DNA of 64,000 bases from Terriglobus sp. TAA 43 (GTDB lineage Bacteria; Acidobacteriota; Terriglobia; Terriglobales; Acidobacteriaceae): the NCBI RefSeq assembly GCF_000800015.1, contig NZ_JUGR01000001.1:372001-436000 (forward strand). The letters run 5' to 3'. The notes below the pieces were generated by a model that had not been told where the DNA came from, did no database searches, and worked only from the letters and a program-made list of their open reading frames with translations. A program made the translations under genes and the position numbers. Positions 42,511 through 50,702 of this stretch are shown piece by piece (position 1 is the stretch's first letter; each line of letters starts with the position of its first letter).

Positions 42511-43614
42511 TCAAACCCAGTGGCAGAGCTTCGCTACGCGTTCGGCCCATTCGTCCTCGGTATTGATAGGAGGCAGCGGGTGACCAAGGTGGTGTCTCTC
42601 CGCCGCATGCACCATCGCTTGCCGTAGAGCTGGCGTCATGGCTTCAACACCTCCCTCAAAAACGGTTGCCCACGGGGTATCGAGCAGAATATCGCTTACG
42701 CCGCTTTCGCGATGAAGTAGCACGGGCATGCCGGATTGCAACGCTTCCACGGCAGGAATGCCGAAGCCCTGCAAGGCAGGCATGAGAAACAGATGCGACT
42801 CTCGGATGAGCTGCTGCAAGTCGTCGTCAGACACAAAGCCAAGGAAGTGGACTCGCTCTGCGATGCCAAGCGATTCAGCCATCTTTCGCAGCGCGTCGAT
42901 CTGTGACCCTTTGCCTGCAAGCCGGAGTTGCCAATCGAAGCGCGACGAGAGAGGAGTTGCTTCATGTTCAAGCGCTGCGAGCGACTGCAACATCCAGTCA
43001 ATGCGTTTGTTCTTTTCAACGCGCGAAACAGACAGAAGGTTCAGCGTTCCAGAGTAGGCCCGTTCGTGAAACCCCTCTGCGGAAGCCAGCCCTCCCATGC
43101 GCGCAATCTGTGCTTCGATGCCAAAGTCTTTGCGGCACTCTGCACGAAGAAACTCGCTGGTGACGATGGTTGTGCCACCAGAGCGTAAACCACGAGCGGT
43201 AAGGAAATTCTGAAGTTGAATGCGCAGCTTCGCTTTCAGTGAGCGATGAGCTGCATCACTGAAAAGAGCGGGCGTATCGTGCATGAGGCAATGAAAACCT
43301 CGAGCACCAACCAGGGTAGCGTGAAGCGAGGGCTGATATCCGGAGGTGATCAGTCGCGACTGTCTTGAAACACCCGCGAAGTGTTGTTTGAGTGCCGCGA
43401 GTTTGCTGCGAAACCCGCCACTCGGATTCAGGGTAATTACATCCACCGGATGTGACGCGTACTTTGCAAGACCGACGGAATCTCGATACGTAAGAAAACG
43501 ATTGGCGATGCCATGCTCATAGAGCCAGCGTGACAGTGCAAGATCGGCACGCTCCGCGCCGCCGAAAGCCTCCACCTCAGGGATGAAAATTTCTACCGGC
43601 GGCACGTTCGTCAT
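42511..43614 (-). CDS. Glycosyltransferase family 4 type (GT-B)
   Basis: A 367-aa protein. The N-terminal half starts 'EIFIPEVEAFGGAERADLALSRWL' with the acceptor-site 'GGAER' loop. The C-terminal Glycos_transf_1 half has 'LSVSRVEKNKRIDWMLQSLA' and 'LPALQGFGIPAVEALQSGMPV'. In the usual 'E-G-F-G-x7-E' signature the first Glu is Gln here (LQGFG), while the second (VEAL) is kept. It probably adds a sugar from a nucleotide donor to an envelope polysaccharide or lipid. It begins 5 bases after aroA and is the last gene of the - strand string ending at the 42454 terminator. Confidence 0.85.
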   Translation of the reverse strand: MTNVPPVEIFIPEVEAFGGAERADLALSRWLYEHGIANRFLTYRDSVGLAKYASHPVDVITLNPSGGFRSKLAALKQHFAGVSRQSRLITSGYQPSLHATLVGARGFHCLMHDTPALFSDAAHRSLKAKLRIQLQNFLTARGLRSGGTTIVTSEFLRAECRKDFGIEAQIARMGGLASAEGFHERAYSGTLNLLSVSRVEKNKRIDWMLQSLAALEHEATPLSSRFDWQLRLAGKGSQIDALRKMAESLGIAERVHFLGFVSDDDLQQLIRESHLFLMPALQGFGIPAVEALQSGMPVLLHRESGVSDILLDTPWATVFEGGVEAMTPALRQAMVHAAERHHLGHPLPPINTEDEWAERVAKLCHWV

Positions 43615-43619
43615 CCGGT

Positions 43620-44927
43620 CTATCGCTCCGAAATCTGGTTGAGCAGCGAAAAGAATTCCGGGAACGAGATAGCAGCAGCCTCTGCGCCGTGAATGGTGGT
43701 TTCGCCTTCGGCCCGCAGCGCAGCAATAGCAAACGCCATCGCAATACGATGGTCGTCGGCAGAGTCGACAACGCCACCACGAAGCTTCTGGTTTCCGGGC
43801 ACGTGCAGACCATCCTCGAACTCTTCTACCTCCGCGCCCATCGCACGCAGATTCTGCACCACGAGCGCGATGCGGTCTGATTCCTTGACGCGAAGTTCCT
43901 TCGCGTTACGAATCGTCACGCCGGTGCTTGTATATGGTCCGATCGCAGCCAGCACGGGAAGCTCATCAATGATGAGTGCCGGAAGATCGCCGACGATTTC
44001 AGCGCCCTTGAGTTCCGGAGCGCCGTTCACCTGAATCGTTCCGATCATTTCTCCATGCTTTTCTTCCAGGTTCAAGACCTTCATCTGGAGACCCATGGAC
44101 GCGAGCACATCCAGCAGGGTAGAGCGCGATGGGTTCATACCCACGTCATCCAAAACAAGCTGCGCATCGGGAAAGAGGATGGTTGCACACAGGAAGAACG
44201 CTGCCGAAGAAAGATCGCCGGGAACGGTAGCTTCAATGGCCTGAAGTTGTTGTCCACCGCGAATGGAGATGGAATCCTTACCGCGTTCCAACTCCGCGCC
44301 AAACGCACGCAGTGCGTGTTCGGAGTGGTCGCGTGTACGAACGGCCTCCTGCAAAGTCGTAACGCCTTCTGCGCCAAGGCCTGCAAAGAGTACAGCGGTC
44401 TTTACCTGTGCGCTGGCAATTGGTGCGCTGAACTCAATTGCCTTTAGCTTGCCGCCATGAACCGTCATCGGCGCGTGGCCTTCGGTCAATTCAACCTGTG
44501 CGCCCATCTGTTCCAAGGGCCCCTTGATGCGCTGCATAGGGCGTTTGGTGAGAGATGCGTCACCAACAAAGCGATACGTTCCTCTATGGCCCGCAACCAG
44601 GCCAGCAAGCATGCGCATGGTGGAACCGGAGTTGCCGCAATCAAGATCGCGCGTTGGCTGTAGAAAATTGCCGCCTACGCCTGTGACTTCAATGATGCCG
44701 TCCGGATGCTTTACAACCGTTGCGCCCAATGCTTCCATGCAGCTCAGCGAGCTATGCGGATCTGCGCCGGTGGAGAAGTTTGCGAAGCGCGAGGTGCCTT
44801 TGGCCAATCCGGCCAGCATGGCATAGCGGTGCGAAATGCTTTTGTCGCCGGGCAGTCGAACACTGCCGCGGACGGTGCGTGCTGGACGCACAACTTCCGT
44901 GGTTCCGTCGTGTGACATGGATACCAT
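43620..44927 (-). CDS. aroA: 3-phosphoshikimate 1-carboxyvinyltransferase (EPSP synthase)
   Basis: A 435-aa enzyme of the shikimate pathway, joining shikimate 3-phosphate and phosphoenolpyruvate. The N-terminal signature 'SVRLPGDKSISHRYAMLAGLA' and 'LDCGNSGSTMRMLAGLVAG' are unmistakable; 'KESDRIALVVQNLRAMGA' and 'DDHRIAMAFAIAAL' complete the active site. The 'GNSGST' form resembles the class II type. ATG 44927 and 44918 are both possible; neither has a clear ribosome site. The gene lies 22 bases after the phosphatase stop. Confidence 0.96.
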   Translation of the reverse strand: MVSMSHDGTTEVVRPARTVRGSVRLPGDKSISHRYAMLAGLAKGTSRFANFSTGADPHSSLSCMEALGATVVKHPDGIIEVTGVGGNFLQPTRDLDCGNSGSTMRMLAGLVAGHRGTYRFVGDASLTKRPMQRIKGPLEQMGAQVELTEGHAPMTVHGGKLKAIEFSAPIASAQVKTAVLFAGLGAEGVTTLQEAVRTRDHSEHALRAFGAELERGKDSISIRGGQQLQAIEATVPGDLSSAAFFLCATILFPDAQLVLDDVGMNPSRSTLLDVLASMGLQMKVLNLEEKHGEMIGTIQVNGAPELKGAEIVGDLPALIIDELPVLAAIGPYTSTGVTIRNAKELRVKESDRIALVVQNLRAMGAEVEEFEDGLHVPGNQKLRGGVVDSADDHRIAMAFAIAALRAEGETTIHGAEAAAISFPEFFSLLNQISER

Positions 44928-44949
44928 TCTAACGGTTGTGAATGAAGGA

Positions 44950-46953
44950 TCAGCGAACCTGGAGCACTAGCAGGGTTTCGTCGTCAAAATGCTCGTGCCC
45001 GTCCTGAAATGCGGAGACACTGTCCAGGACCGTTTTCACCGCGATTTCTGCATCCGTTTCATGCAGATTGTCCAGCACTTCGATCAGACGATCATTGCCA
45101 AACATCTCTCCCTTGCGGTTTTCAGCGTCGACAATGCCGTCGGAGAAGAAGACGAGCAGATCTCCGGGACGAGTACTGAGGGTGAACTCTTCATACTCAG
45201 CGTTGGGGAAGAGACCAAGAGGGAATCCTTCGGCCTCGATCACGCGTGTGCGCATCTGCTCGCCATCAGAGGAGAGCAGCATCGGTTGTACAGATCCTGC
45301 GTTGGCAATGCTGAGCGTGCGCTCATCGTCATTCCAGACGGCGAAAAGCATGGTGACGTATTGCGAGTCCAGCTTGCGTTCCTGCAACTGATTGTTCAGT
45401 TCTGCCAACATGGCTGCAGGGGAAAGATGTTGTGTGGCCACAGAGCGCAGAATGCCGCTAACCAGCGCTGCATAGAGTGCCGCAGGTGCGGCTTTGCCAC
45501 TGACATCGCCCACAGCAATGGCAACACGGCCATTGCCGTAGTCGATGAAGTCATAGACATCGCCACCGATGGAACGCGCAGGAAGGAACGTTGCCGCGAA
45601 CTGAGCATGTGGCAGCGGTTGCGGTGGTGGCGGAAGCAGCCGCATTTGCACTTCGCGAGCCATCTGCAGATCCCGCTCCATGCGCTGTTCTTCTTCGAAG
45701 ATGCGCTCGTATAAGCGTGCATTGGTAATAGCAATCGCGATCTGTCCGGCCAGTGTGGTCAGGGTGCGCTGGTGATCTTCGTTGTAGTAGTTCACGCGTG
45801 TGTGCTCCAGCGCAATGACGCCCGTGACCTTCTCTTTGTAGACCAGCGGCACGGCAAGCATGGAGCGCACTTCGCCAGACCCTCGCTCGTTGCCGGGAGT
45901 GCTGTCGCCCAAGTAGCGTGGGTCCTTACGTACGTCTGGTACCAGAATGGGATGGCGTTCTGCAGCCGCCATACCAAAGATGCCTTTGCCCATCTCCGCA
46001 TTACGATCACGTTGCACTCGCTCGCCAAAACGCGTGGAGAAACGATGCATAAACTGCTGGCGGCTCTCGCTCCAAAGCAGGATGGTGAACATCTGGAAGT
46101 CCACGACTCGTTTCAGCAGCGTTCCGATACGTTCCAGCAGCGTGTCGAGATCAAGGATCGCAGTCAGTTCACGGCTGATTTCAGCCAGCACAGTCAATGT
46201 CTGCGCTTGGCGGGAGAGGCGCGTATACAGCCGCGCATTCTCCACGGCGACAGCCATGCGCGAAGCTACCAGTTCCAGCAGACGTCGCTGGTCCTGTGTG
46301 AATGCTGCGGGTTGTTCGCTTTCCAGATCAATCACGCCGATAACGCGATTCTTGATGATGAGAGGAATGGCGAGCTCGCTCTTCACCGCTGGATTTGCCG
46401 AGATGTAATGCGGCGCATGGGTGACGTCGTCCACCAGCACGGAAGCGCGTGTCGCCGCCGCCTGACCCACGATGCCTTGGCCCATCTTGAGGCGCATGCG
46501 CTCCACTTCTGGAGCGTGGCCCACCTGAAAGCGCATCCATAATTCTTGTGTGCGGTCGTTGATAAGCAGGATGGCGAAGATGCGATAGTCCACCACGGCA
46601 CGGACCAGTTCCGCGACACGAAGCATTAATGTCTGCAGATCCAGCGTATTGTTCAGCGCGTCGGCAAGGCGCTGCAGGAAGTCCACATGCTCGGAATGCA
46701 CGCGGATACGGTTTTCAGGATTCCCCGGCGAAACCGGCTCGATGACCATGTCCTGATTCGGTATCTCGACGCGTATCGTGTCGTCCGCCTGAGCACCAGG
46801 ACTGGGACGATAGTCGCCTTCAAAGTCGTTGGAAAGGGTGTCGGCTTCATCGACAGGCTGTAGCCGCACTTCGGATGCGTCGGAGGCGCGCGCCCGCGTT
46901 ACCACACGCAGCGGCTTGCCTTCGCGTTTTCCCTTGTCTCCATGTGCGGCCAT
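44950..46953 (-). CDS. GAF-domain SpoIIE-type (PP2C) serine phosphatase
   Basis: A 667-aa protein. After a ~90-residue charged, unordered N-terminus there are two GAF domains (about 100-250, 'MGQGIVGQAAATRASVLVDDV', and about 260-420, 'MGKGIFGMAAAERHPILVPDV'), a coiled linker ('IFEEEQRMERDLQMAREVQMRLL') and a SpoIIE phosphatase domain (about 450-667) with metal-site segments 'SIGGDVYDFIDYG', 'VGDVSGKAAPAAL' and 'SDGIVDAENRKGE', and the final 'DDETLLVLQV'. Such proteins act on anti-sigma antagonists or other partners; none is adjacent. It is between deoC and aroA in one transcript. Confidence 0.93.
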   Translation of the reverse strand: MAAHGDKGKREGKPLRVVTRARASDASEVRLQPVDEADTLSNDFEGDYRPSPGAQADDTIRVEIPNQDMVIEPVSPGNPENRIRVHSEHVDFLQRLADALNNTLDLQTLMLRVAELVRAVVDYRIFAILLINDRTQELWMRFQVGHAPEVERMRLKMGQGIVGQAAATRASVLVDDVTHAPHYISANPAVKSELAIPLIIKNRVIGVIDLESEQPAAFTQDQRRLLELVASRMAVAVENARLYTRLSRQAQTLTVLAEISRELTAILDLDTLLERIGTLLKRVVDFQMFTILLWSESRQQFMHRFSTRFGERVQRDRNAEMGKGIFGMAAAERHPILVPDVRKDPRYLGDSTPGNERGSGEVRSMLAVPLVYKEKVTGVIALEHTRVNYYNEDHQRTLTTLAGQIAIAITNARLYERIFEEEQRMERDLQMAREVQMRLLPPPPQPLPHAQFAATFLPARSIGGDVYDFIDYGNGRVAIAVGDVSGKAAPAALYAALVSGILRSVATQHLSPAAMLAELNNQLQERKLDSQYVTMLFAVWNDDERTLSIANAGSVQPMLLSSDGEQMRTRVIEAEGFPLGLFPNAEYEEFTLSTRPGDLLVFFSDGIVDAENRKGEMFGNDRLIEVLDNLHETDAEIAVKTVLDSVSAFQDGHEHFDDETLLVLQVR

Positions 46954-46991
46954 GTACCTGCTTGCCTTTGTAGCAGAGGTGCGCTTCTTCT

Positions 46992-47738
46992 TTAATAGCC
47001 GGAACCGCCGGAGTCACCCTTGGCCGTTCCGGTCAGCTCCTGCACAATGCGCACACTCGCGCTTGCACCGATGCGGTTTGCTCCTGCTTTCAACATTGCC
47101 TTCGCATCGGCCAGGGAACGAATGCCGCCCGATGCCTTCACGCCGGAACGCAGCCCTGCAACGCTGCGCATCTGTGCAATGTCGTCCACGGTGGCGCCTC
47201 CAGTGGAGAAGCCGGTGCTGGTTTTGATGAAGTCCGCTCCCGCGTTCACGGCGATTTCACTGGCCCGCAGCTTCTCTTCAAAATTCAGCAGGGCTGTTTC
47301 CAGAATGACCTTCACAATCGCGCCGCGCTCATGAGCCGCGTCGACCACGCCACGAATGTCATTCGCCACGGTGTCGTATTCGCCGCCTTTGAGAGCGCCG
47401 ATATTCAGGACCATGTCGACATCGTGAGCGCCGAGTGCAATGACTCGTTTTGCCTCGTCCACTTTCGATTCGGCCAGGGATGCACCGAGCGGAAATCCGA
47501 TGACGACGCCGACAGGCACACCGGTACCAGCAAGCGCCGCAGCAGCAGTAGAGACCCAGAACGGATTGACCATAGCGCAGGCAAAGCGATACTGTGCCGC
47601 TTCCTCGCAGATCTGCAATACCTGTGCGCGCGTGGCGTCAGCCTTCAACAGGGTGTGATCCAGCGTGGCGGCAAGACTACGCGGACTGCTGATTGCGTGC
47701 TCGTAAAAACCTTCGGGCGTGTATGTCGATTCCATCAT
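46992..47738 (-). CDS. deoC: Deoxyribose-phosphate aldolase
   Basis: A 248-aa protein. ATG 47738 has GAGAG 7 bases upstream; the ORF continues 28 residues further but that part looks non-coding. Conserved blocks are 'LDHTLLKADATRAQV', 'VGVVIGFPLGAS', the proton-relay Lys in 'IVKVILETALL' and the Schiff-base Lys in 'DFIKTSTGFSTGGAT', then 'GVKASGGIRSL'. It splits deoxyribose 5-phosphate into acetaldehyde and glyceraldehyde 3-phosphate. Confidence 0.95.
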   Translation of the reverse strand: MMESTYTPEGFYEHAISSPRSLAATLDHTLLKADATRAQVLQICEEAAQYRFACAMVNPFWVSTAAAALAGTGVPVGVVIGFPLGASLAESKVDEAKRVIALGAHDVDMVLNIGALKGGEYDTVANDIRGVVDAAHERGAIVKVILETALLNFEEKLRASEIAVNAGADFIKTSTGFSTGGATVDDIAQMRSVAGLRSGVKASGGIRSLADAKAMLKAGANRIGASASVRIVQELTGTAKGDSGGSGY

Positions 47739-47832
47739 GTAAGAACTCTCGATCTGCAAGGTCATCAAAGACCCAAAGGACATCATATCCTCAGGCAGGC
47801 TGGCTTGTTTCATGCCGTCCATAAGAAGTGGG

Positions 47833-49275
47833 TTACGCGGCCTTCATCGCAAACCGGTATGCCGCCAATAGGTCATTTCGCAGATGCTGGTACAGCGTAT
47901 GGCGCATTGCTGCATCCGGCGCCCGCAGAACAGCCGAGGGGTGAACCGTTGCCATCACATGGTCTGCGAATGGCGTCGAAAGTATTTTGCCTCGATCGCG
48001 CATCAGCCCGAATGTCCCACCCAGCAGTGACTTCGCGGCGGAAGCTCCAAGGCACAACACAAGCTTCGGTTTCACCGCGTCCAGTTCCGCCAACAACCAT
48101 GGTTTGCACGCCGTAATCTCACTCATTCTGGGATTCTGGTGAAGACGCAGCTTCCCACGCCGCACAAACTTGAAATGCTTTACGGCATTCGTCATAAATA
48201 CGTCGCTGTCTGCTATGCCGGCTTCCGCCAGTGCCTTCTTCAGCACTCCGCCCGCCGGACCAACGAACGGCAGGCCCTGGAGGTCTTCCTGATCGCCGGG
48301 TTGTTCGCCCACTAACATCAGCGGAGCATGGCCAGCACCTCGCCCTGGCACGACGTGCGTTGCGTCCTTGTAGAGGTCACAACCTTTGCAGGCGGGCAAC
48401 GCCTCACGAATGACAGACAAGGTATGCTTCGCGGGAACAAACGGAGCCGCACTCGGCTTACCGGCCTGCTCCGAAACCATGCCTTCCACGCGTTTCGCTG
48501 CAGTCGCCATTAACTGTGGGAGTAACTCGATCTCTGGCAGGTTGCCCCAATATCGCACTGGCATATGTCCGCGCATGGCCGCTGGATTCAACCTGGCGGG
48601 ATTGAAGATGCTCGCATAATAGCTCTTCCATAGCTCTTCCAATTCATCACCGGATGGAGCCTGTTCACGCGGCACGGGTGGTCCATATTGCAGGTGTTTT
48701 GTCGTTGGCTCCCAGGACGCCGATCCATCTGGCGTAAGGATGGACCAACGCATCACGGCAAAACGTTCTGCAAAGAACGGAGCTGCCAGCTTTAGGATGT
48801 GGTGCTGCGGCTCAAACCAGGCAATGAAGCGTTCTTCACCGTCTTTATCCTCCACAAGCCGAAAGCGAACAAAGGCGTGCATCTTGTGTTCATCGTGCCG
48901 TACCTGTTGCTCCAGCCGCAATAAGGCGTTCACATCCCCATCGACTTGTACCTTCATCAACTCGCGCTCTGATTGCAGTCGCCACAGAAGCTTGTAGAGC
49001 AGGTTCCATCGTTGTGGCTCGCGATGATAGGCCGCGATGGTCGCTTTTTCCAGAAAACTCTTCGGGACATGTGGCTTCGCATCGGGTACATCCCGTGTCA
49101 GTTCTATCGAGCCAGCTTCCGCTTCTGAAAACAACTTTGGTGTCACTGCATTCGTTACGTCGTAGAAATCAATTTCTTCAGGCAGGATGCCCTTGTTGAG
49201 AGCGGCACGAGCCAAGTCTCTCCAGTCCGCAAAGTCAAGAGTGACAGGTACACGCATCACACCCACGGCGTTCAT
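47833..49275 (-). CDS. udgX: UdgX-type uracil-DNA glycosylase with N-terminal DUF4130 domain
   Basis: A 480-aa fusion. The first ~240 residues match the DUF4130 domain ('ADWRDLARAALNKGILPEEIDF', 'MHAFVRFRLVEDKDGEERFIAWFEPQHHIL'), otherwise encoded as a separate gene. The second half is a family 4/5-like UDG with 'LVGEQPGDQEDLQGLPFVGPAGG' and the R-loop 'RRGKLRLHQNPR' whose His (about H379) equals the residue that crosslinks to abasic DNA in UdgX. Final motif 'ATVHPSAVLR'. ATG 49275 overlaps the radical SAM stop (ATGA), a conserved pairing. Confidence 0.9.
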   Translation of the reverse strand: MNAVGVMRVPVTLDFADWRDLARAALNKGILPEEIDFYDVTNAVTPKLFSEAEAGSIELTRDVPDAKPHVPKSFLEKATIAAYHREPQRWNLLYKLLWRLQSERELMKVQVDGDVNALLRLEQQVRHDEHKMHAFVRFRLVEDKDGEERFIAWFEPQHHILKLAAPFFAERFAVMRWSILTPDGSASWEPTTKHLQYGPPVPREQAPSGDELEELWKSYYASIFNPARLNPAAMRGHMPVRYWGNLPEIELLPQLMATAAKRVEGMVSEQAGKPSAAPFVPAKHTLSVIREALPACKGCDLYKDATHVVPGRGAGHAPLMLVGEQPGDQEDLQGLPFVGPAGGVLKKALAEAGIADSDVFMTNAVKHFKFVRRGKLRLHQNPRMSEITACKPWLLAELDAVKPKLVLCLGASAAKSLLGGTFGLMRDRGKILSTPFADHVMATVHPSAVLRAPDAAMRHTLYQHLRNDLLAAYRFAMKAA

Positions 49276-50543
49276 AGTGAACCCCACATGGCGGATCGTG
49301 CCGCATCCTCAAATAGCGTCATCTGCCGCATGGGCGATGAAGCTTGGCTCTGCGAAAGTGTCTTCTTGTCGATGGCCTCCGACGAAGCGCTCCGCGAAGG
49401 CAAATGATCTGCAGCAACTAAGAACTGCGCTGCGTCTTTCCAGCAAACATGCAGCTTGCGAAGGTCATCGCTTGTGAGTCGGTGGTAACGACGTATCGAG
49501 AGGATCCTCTCCACATTGCGATATCCCAGTCCTGGAACCCGCAGCAGCAACTCGCGCGGTGCCGTATTCACATCAACTGGAAAGAACTCCGGGTGTCGTC
49601 TTGCCCATCCCAGTTTTGGATCGGTTTCCAGATCAAGGTCTGGATCAGTTTCTGTCGTAATCTCCTCGGCAGCAAATCCATAGTGCCGCATCAACCAATC
49701 GGCTTGATACAGCCTGTGCTCGTGCAGCATGGGTGAAGCCTTCAACGGCAACCGTGTGTCTGCTCCTGGATAGGGCGAAAATCCCGTGTAATAAACGCGA
49801 CGTAGCTTGTAGTTCGCGTACAGTCCGCTCGCACGTTCAATGATCTCGCGATCGGTCGCAGGCGTTGCTCCGATCACCATTTGCGTACTTTGCCCGGCAG
49901 GTGCAAAAGCCGGAGCATGCACGAAATGCCTGCGATCGCTGTCGGCTTCCTGCTTCCGCACATGGATTTGCGTCATTGTCTGTTCAATGACGTCAGCCTT
50001 TTTCTCCGGGGCTAATTGCACGAGATCCCTCTGTGTGGGCAATTCGATATTCGCCGATAAACGATCCGCGTACAGCCCCACCTCATCAATCAGCCTCTGC
50101 GCGCACCCCGGAATAGCCTTGATGTGGATGTATCCACCAAAGTGATGGACCGTTCGCAGTGTCTTTGCCACCGCCAACAGTTGCTCCATTGTGTAATCGG
50201 GCGACTGGATGATCCCGCTTGAAAGAAACAGCCCTTCTATGTAGTTCCTTTTGTAGAAATCGAGCGTCAACTGAACGATCTCGTCTGGCATGAATCTCGC
50301 ACGTCGAATGTCGCTGCTCACGCGATTGACGCAATACAAGCAGTCATATGTGCAGTAATTCGTAAGCAACAGCTTCAGCAGCGAAATGCATCGGCCGTCC
50401 GGCGTATAGCTATGGCAGATACCCGTCCCGTCGCTGTGTCCTACTCCTTTGCCGTTTCCGCTGCGCTTAGCGCCAGAGGATGCACATGACGCGTCGTACT
50501 TCGCCGCATCGGCAAGAATCTGCAGCTTCTGTTGCACCGTCAT
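49272..50543 (-). CDS. Radical SAM protein partner of UdgX (putative DNA repair/modification)
   Basis: A 423-aa protein when started at ATG 50543; ATG 50552 and upstream starts are possible but have poorer sites. The radical SAM motif is C-x3-C-x2-C in 'LLTNYCTYDCLYCVNRVSS', with an extra Cys cluster before it ('DGTGICHSYTPDGRCISLLK'). Near the C-terminus 'DVNTAPRELLLRVPGLGYRNVERIL' is a helix-hairpin-helix, fitting DNA binding. The family is regularly encoded beside UdgX; its chemistry is not known to me. It leads the - strand string that ends at 42454. Confidence 0.88.
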   Translation of the reverse strand: MTVQQKLQILADAAKYDASCASSGAKRSGNGKGVGHSDGTGICHSYTPDGRCISLLKLLLTNYCTYDCLYCVNRVSSDIRRARFMPDEIVQLTLDFYKRNYIEGLFLSSGIIQSPDYTMEQLLAVAKTLRTVHHFGGYIHIKAIPGCAQRLIDEVGLYADRLSANIELPTQRDLVQLAPEKKADVIEQTMTQIHVRKQEADSDRRHFVHAPAFAPAGQSTQMVIGATPATDREIIERASGLYANYKLRRVYYTGFSPYPGADTRLPLKASPMLHEHRLYQADWLMRHYGFAAEEITTETDPDLDLETDPKLGWARRHPEFFPVDVNTAPRELLLRVPGLGYRNVERILSIRRYHRLTSDDLRKLHVCWKDAAQFLVAADHLPSRSASSEAIDKKTLSQSQASSPMRQMTLFEDAARSAMWGSL

Positions 50544-50650
50544 CGCACGCATACCTGAGAATATGATAGCGAATAAAGAGCGAAAGTTGCCCCCCCCGAA
50601 CTTCTCGCTGTTCACTTGCTCGAACGAAGTGTCGATTCTGTATCGCGCAT

Positions 50651-50690
50651 CAAAAAAGTGCCCTCACGATTCATCGTGAGGGCACTTTGG
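50651..50690 (-). terminator. Rho-independent terminator after tex
   Basis: Arms 50655-50670 and 50673-50688 form a 16-base perfect stem (AAAGTGCCCTCACGAT and its complement). Read on the - strand it is followed by TTTTTTG. It starts 14 bases after the tex stop codon at 50703. Confidence 0.9.
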
Positions 50691-50702
50691 AATTGGAATC
50701 TT

